This document shows, in pieces, positions 59,942 to 64,000 of a stretch of 64,000 bases of DNA (the first letter of the stretch is position 1; each line of letters begins with the position of its first letter). The notes under the pieces were generated by a model. It worked only from the letters and a program-made list of their open reading frames with translations. It was not told the DNA's origin and made no database searches. This DNA is from Bog-756 sp963704615 (GTDB lineage: Bacteria; Actinomycetota; Acidimicrobiia; Acidimicrobiales; RAAP-2), in contig OY969923.1 in assembly GCA_963704615.1 (NCBI GenBank), positions 4,030,001-4,094,000 of the forward strand. Reading direction: 5' to 3'. Made by a program: the position numbers and the translations under genes.

Positions 59942-62339
59942 ATGACCGGCACCGCACGACCCATCACCCCGGTCCGAGAGGACGAGCTCCTCAGACTCGA
60001 CACTTACTTTCGGGCAGCCAACTATCTCACCGCTGGCCAGATCTATCTGATGGATAATGCGCTCCTGCGAAGGCCCCTTACTCCTGCGGACATCAAGCCT
60101 CGACTGCTGGGTCACTGGGGAACGAGTCCCGGCCTCAACTTTCTCTACGCACACCTGAGTCGGTGTATCAAGGCGCGGGACCTCAATGCCATCTTCGTCT
60201 GCGGGCCCGGTCACGGTGGCCCGGCCGTCGTTGCCAACACCTGGCTGGAAGGAACCTACAGCGAGCGCTTCCCTCACATAGCACGGAACGGCGAGGGCAT
60301 GGCCAGGCTCTTTCGGCAGTTTTCATTCCCCGGCGGGATACCCAGCCACTGCAGTCCGGACACTCCCGGATCCATCCACGAGGGTGGTGAGCTCGGGTAC
60401 GCACTGAGTCATTCCTTTGGAGCTGCATTCGACAATCCCGACCTCATTGTGGCGTGCGTGGTCGGCGATGGTGAGGCAGAGACGGGACCAGCGGCTACTG
60501 CATGGCACTCGAACAAGTTCCTCGATCCCCGTCACGATGGCGTTGTGCTACCAGTCCTCCATCTCAACGGGTACAAGATTGCCGCGCCGACGGTACTGGC
60601 CCGCATACCCACGCCCGAACTCCTCTCACTCTTCACCGGTTACGGATACCGCCCGATGCTCATCGAGGGAGGCTTCGATGGTGAGCCACCCATAGACGTC
60701 CACCGACGCATGGCCTCAGTACTCGACGAAGCCCTTGAGGACATTCGTGAGATCCAGGTCTCAGCCCGTTCCCACGGTGCCCGGTCTCGGCCAGTCTGGC
60801 CCATGCTGATCTTGAGGACACCAAAGGGCTGGACTGGCCCGAAAGTTGTTGACGGATTACCGGTCGAGGGAACGTTTCGATCCCACCAGCTTCCCCTGAC
60901 CGAGGTTCGCACCAATCCCGAACATCTGGCCCAACTGGAGGCGTGGCTCCGCAGCTACCGACCCGAGGACCTCTTCGACGGTGACGGCCAGCCGATCAAG
61001 ACCGTCGGCGATTTCACTCCGTCGGGTGAGCGACGCATGAGTGCCAACCCGCATGCCAATGGAGGACTGCTCTTGTCTGACCTGGAGCTACCCGATTTCT
61101 GCAACTACGGAGTCGACGTAGCCGAACCCGGGAACTGTCATGCGCGAGGCCACGCACGTACTCGGAGACTTCCTCCGGGACGTTATCCGGGCCAACCCCT
61201 CCACCTTTCGGCTCTTCGGGCCCGATGAGACCTCCTCCAATCGACTGCAGGACGTGTTTGAGGTCACCGACCGGACGTGGGACGCCGAGATGCAACCCGG
61301 TGACGATCACCTTGCCCCGGACGGCCGGGTGATGGAGACCCTGTCCGAACACCAGTGTGAGGGATGGCTCGAAGGGTATCTTCTCACCGGCCGTCATGGC
61401 CTCTTCAACTGTTACGAAGCATTCATCCACATCATCGACTCGATGTTCAACCAGCATGCGAAATGGCTGAAGGTGAGCCGCGAGGTCCCCTGGCGCCGGC
61501 CCGTGGCGTCGCTGAACTATCTCCTTTCCAGCCATGTTTGGAGACAGGACAATAACGGCTTCTCACATCAGGACCCTGGCTTCATCGACCATGTGGTCAA
61601 CAAGAAGGCGGAGGTCGTACGGGTCTACTTTCCCCCGGACACGAACTGCCTGCTGTCAGTGGCCGACCACTGCCTGTGTAGTCGGAACTACGTCAACGTC
61701 ATCGTGGCCGGTAAACAGCCCCAGCACGATTGGCTGACAATGGACGAGGCGCTCGATCACTGCACCCGAGGGTTGGGCATCTGGTCGTTCGCATCCAATG
61801 ACGGTGACTCACTGCCCGACGTGGTGATGGCCTGTTGTGGGGACATCCCGACGCTCGAGACGTTGGCCGCGGTTCAACTGCTTCGAGAGCGTCTTCCGGA
61901 GCTGGTCATACGTGTGGTGAACGTGGTCGATCTGATGCGACTAGAACCGGACACGGAACACCCCCATGGCCTGCCCGACCGTGAGTTCGATACCCTCTTC
62001 ACCCTCGACCGCCCGGTGATCTTCGCCTACCACGGCTATCCAACCCTTATTCACCGTCTGACGTACAAGCGAACGAACCACAAGAACTTCCATGTCCACG
62101 GGTACCGGGAGGAGGGCACCACCACCACCCCATTCGACATGGTGATGTTGAATGACCTCGACCGTTTTCATCTGGTCATCGATGTGCTCGACCGTGTTCC
62201 AGACCTCGGTCCACGGACTGCGACGCTGCGCCAAGAGATGATCGATGCCGGCCTTGATGCTCGACGCTACGGCCGCGAGCACGGCGAAGATCCGCCGGAG
62301 ATTGCTCAGTGGAAATGGAGCGGGCTCACGACGGAGTAA
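59942..62339 (+). pseudogene. xfp: phosphoketolase (Xfp family), interrupted by a one-base frameshift
   Basis: A nearly complete phosphoketolase that cleaves xylulose-5-P (or fructose-6-P) to acetyl-P. The N-terminal half has GPGHGGPAVVANTWLEGTYS, then EGGELGYALSHSFGAAFDNP and CVVGDGEAETGPAATAWHSN (thiamine-diphosphate motif). It runs in frame to AEPG near 61130, then leaves the family. The next frame resumes with EATHVLGDFLRDVIRANPST and continues to KWSGLTTE. Dropping one base from CCCGGG at 61127-61132 gives AEPGTVMREATHVLGDF and about 798 residues, the normal length. AAGGAGG precedes the ATG. Divergent from ackA. Confidence 0.9.
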
Positions 62340-62433
62340 GTCGTACAGGATTCGCAGTCGCACCGACACGGTCGGCACCAGCACGCCACTCGGCGATTAA
62401 GACCAAGGCCCGCCAGTGGGGCGTCAAATCGTG

Positions 62434-63087
62434 TCACGAACTGAAGCAGATCTCAAGAAAGGCCTTGAGGCGTTCGCCGTTGCGAGTTAAGAGCAAATGG
62501 CCCGTAGAATCCCGCTCGATGTCGAGGGTGGGACAGAACGCTTCCTCTTCACCGAAGAAAAAGTGAGGAGATCCTTGAACACCTCGCTCACGCCCGGACT
62601 CCCAATCTGACCAGATCGCGGTGTCATCATTCGTGTCGACTGGTCCAAGGTCCCAGACAGTAGCTAGATGATCAATAACTTGGGCATTCGAGACATCAAG
62701 GCCGTCCTCGAAGAGCGCCCTTCGAAGCGCCAAGCTGACCGCCTCGCCAGTCTGGACATCCCGCCCATATGCCGAAGCGGCGAGAGCGAGGGCTGGCAGC
62801 GTCGTCATTGGGAACTGGCTCGGATTGAATCCCGTAAAAAGCGTCGGAGCGACTTGAAGGCGGAGTTCATCGACGTGATGAGTCGTGGTCGTTGCGTCGA
62901 GAGGCGATCCGTTCACAAGTTCCAGCGGCCACGCCCGCATCACCATTCCAACGTCGCTCCGTCCGCGACAGGACCGTTCTTGGAGCGCAGCCATAATTCC
63001 AACGTAGGCAAATGGGCACCAAACGTCAGAGTAGACCTCCAAGATGGGCCTGGAGCAACCTCCGGCCGGTCCGCTCACGATCATCAC
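62434..63087 (-). CDS. DsbA family (2-hydroxychromene-2-carboxylate isomerase/FrnE-like) protein
   Basis: A 217-residue thioredoxin-fold protein with an inserted helical domain. LEVYSDVWCPFAYVGIMAAL is the active-site helix, but the motif is CPFA, so only one cysteine remains. GVQGSPHFFFGEEE holds the cis-proline. Without the second cysteine it cannot cycle a disulfide alone; it may act by mixed disulfide or be isomerase-like with glutathione/mycothiol analogues. Its GTG/ATG start overlaps the GNAT stop, so it is the third gene of an operon with the GNAT and PNPOx genes. Confidence 0.85.
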   Translation of the reverse strand: MMIVSGPAGGCSRPILEVYSDVWCPFAYVGIMAALQERSCRGRSDVGMVMRAWPLELVNGSPLDATTTTHHVDELRLQVAPTLFTGFNPSQFPMTTLPALALAASAYGRDVQTGEAVSLALRRALFEDGLDVSNAQVIDHLATVWDLGPVDTNDDTAIWSDWESGRERGVQGSPHFFFGEEEAFCPTLDIERDSTGHLLLTRNGERLKAFLEICFSS

Positions 63088-63713
63088 GATGAGGTGTCTT
63101 CTCGTCCAGCGCGTCGACCTTGGTGACGACCCGCGTACGCCAACCGATAGGCGTCATCGGGCTGGATGGGGAATCGCACGCTCACGGTTCCGCGCTCGGT
63201 AGTGGAGGTCACGTGAAACCCGGATCTCATGAACACCTCGAGCATGTCACCGTTCTCTGACAGGGTCTGGGCCACGAAGCTCGTGATCCCGTGCTTCCAT
63301 GCTGCGCCGGCCAACCGTTCGAGGAGAACCGTCCCGATCCCCTGATGTTGGAAGTCATCAGCAACGACAAACGCCACCTCGGCATCGGCGGTCCCGGGGA
63401 TTCGTTCGTAGCGGCCGACGGCGACGAGCCCATCATCATGCTCAGCCACCAGAGCCAAGCGGTCGACATAGTCGACATGGGTGAACTTCTCCGTCTCGGT
63501 GACTGACAGTCTCGGATGCATGAAGAAAAACCGTCGGTACACCGATTGCGGCGACAGATTCTCGTGGAATTGAGTCAGGAGGCGACCGTCGTCTGGGCGA
63601 ATGGGACGCAGGTGGACGGTGCCCCCTGTCGTCGTCTCAACGTCATCCACCAGTTCGAACGGATAGCGGCCGAGCCCGTTACTCGGCCCACCCGGATCCT
63701 CACGGTCAACCAT
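63084..63713 (-). CDS. GNAT family N-acetyltransferase (Pat-like)
   Basis: A 209-residue acetyltransferase. GGTVHLRPIRPDDGRLLTQF opens the domain, SPQSVYRRFFFMHPRLS is the linker seen in protein-acetylating GNATs of actinobacteria, and AFVVADDFQHQGIGTVLLER is motif A with the Q-x-x-G-I-G acetyl-CoA loop. In mycobacteria related Pat proteins fuse this domain to a cyclic-nucleotide domain and acetylate acetyl-CoA synthetase. The present protein lacks that domain. It overlaps the upstream PNPOx gene by 8 bp and the downstream DsbA-like gene by four. Confidence 0.88.
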   Translation of the reverse strand: MVDREDPGGPSNGLGRYPFELVDDVETTTGGTVHLRPIRPDDGRLLTQFHENLSPQSVYRRFFFMHPRLSVTETEKFTHVDYVDRLALVAEHDDGLVAVGRYERIPGTADAEVAFVVADDFQHQGIGTVLLERLAGAAWKHGITSFVAQTLSENGDMLEVFMRSGFHVTSTTERGTVSVRFPIQPDDAYRLAYAGRHQGRRAGREDTSS

Positions 63714-64000
63714 CGCCGAACCGCCTTCTGATTCGACGCCCGGTGATCTTCCGAGGGACTACGCGAACATAGGCATCGCGATCTCCTCCAGCCCAGGGGG
63801 CGATGGACAGCGATTGGGCACTGTCAACTTCGCTCGGGTCCACGATCACATGGCTCTCTCCCGTGAGCAATACGCTCCAGCCCTCAGTAAGTGCCTCATC
63901 GAGATGGTCGACCTCAAACGAGACCTCTCCCCTGGCTAGGTTCCCCAGGAACGCGGCCTGCGGTTCCGTGCGAAAGACGATGTCGCCCTCGAGTACCCGA
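63706..64000 (-). CDS. PNPOx-like split-barrel protein 4 (partial, cut by window edge)
   Basis: The C-terminal 97 residues, in frame from the edge. RVLEGDIVFRTEPQAAFLGN then GEVSFEVDHLDEALTEGWSV, LLTGESHVIVDPSEVDSAQS, and the ending VRVVPRKITGRRIRRRFGDG with stop TGA at 63706. The pattern (AFEVD-like strand, EGWSV, RxITGRRI) is the same as in copies 1 to 3. The start and FMN-binding opening lie beyond 64000. It overlaps the GNAT start, so it is the first known gene of that operon. Confidence 0.85.
   Translation of the reverse strand, partial: RVLEGDIVFRTEPQAAFLGNLARGEVSFEVDHLDEALTEGWSVLLTGESHVIVDPSEVDSAQSLSIAPWAGGDRDAYVRVVPRKITGRRIRRRFGDG

Noticed and set aside
1..64000. CRISPR arrays, transposases, rRNA and intact tRNA genes
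   Set aside because: None was recognised on either strand; the only tRNA sequence is the truncated tRNA-Thr at 33012-33060.

Overview
The window is high-GC DNA from an actinobacterium, most likely of the class Acidimicrobiia. This is an inference. It rests on GC-rich coding, DrrAB-type ABC exporters, DUF2510 and DUF6069 proteins, a SigR/SigH-like sigma factor, many GTG/TTG starts, four-base stop/start overlaps, and a secreted protein built of YxLVxxDGGVFxFG repeats. No rRNA, intact tRNA, CRISPR array or transposase was seen.

Left third (1-24.4 kb): SigR-like sigma factor; an amidohydrolase and a class III CoA-transferase; an MFS exporter coupled to a DoxX-like protein; a GGDEF/EAL protein; a DsbA-like protein; a DrrAB exporter divergent from its TetR-type repressor with two operator-like repeats; small enzymes (two VOC proteins, one frameshifted, a sulfotransferase, a methyltransferase, a START-like protein); a secreted GH5 hydrolase; a cell-surface sugar group (two glycosyltransferases, a cupin epimerase); and a secreted Ig plus six-repeat putative beta-propeller protein.

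Middle (24.6-45 kb): GNAT, START-like and PRC-barrel proteins, an EAL phosphodiesterase, a cation/Ca2+ exchanger, a polysaccharide deacetylase and a thioesterase. At 32.8-33.6 kb there is a recombination scar: a truncated NDH-2 tail, the 3' part of a tRNA-Thr(CGT) gene, a 12-bp tandem repeat, and a decayed padR gene with its operator intact. Then come a DUF4405 cytochrome b-like protein, a kelch/PQQ propeller protein, a phosphodiester glycosidase and an OmpR/histidine-kinase pair. A tightly overlapped redox operon (40.9-44.9 kb) encodes a Ser/Gly-rich anchored protein, ApbE flavinyltransferase, a di-heme ferric-reductase-like membrane protein with an extracytoplasmic domain, a NuoF-like flavoprotein and a 3Fe-4S ferredoxin.

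Right third (45-64 kb) looks like an energy-stress or dormancy island: a three-gene cytochrome b (N-terminal domain) operon, a Zn alcohol dehydrogenase, an amino-acid permease, PPK2, four split-barrel PNPOx-family proteins (one cut by the right edge), a tandem universal stress protein, acetate kinase divergent from phosphoketolase, a GNAT and a DsbA-like protein. Related GGACTTTTGGC-type sequences lie in front of the cytochrome b operon and between the Usp and PNPOx genes. They resemble half of a DosR/DevR box, so common regulation is a hypothesis.

Several reading frames are broken by one apparent indel each (13.1, 15.0, 17.0, 29.6 and 61.1 kb, the last inside phosphoketolase). They may be true decay or residual consensus errors, and this should be settled before any loss of function is claimed.
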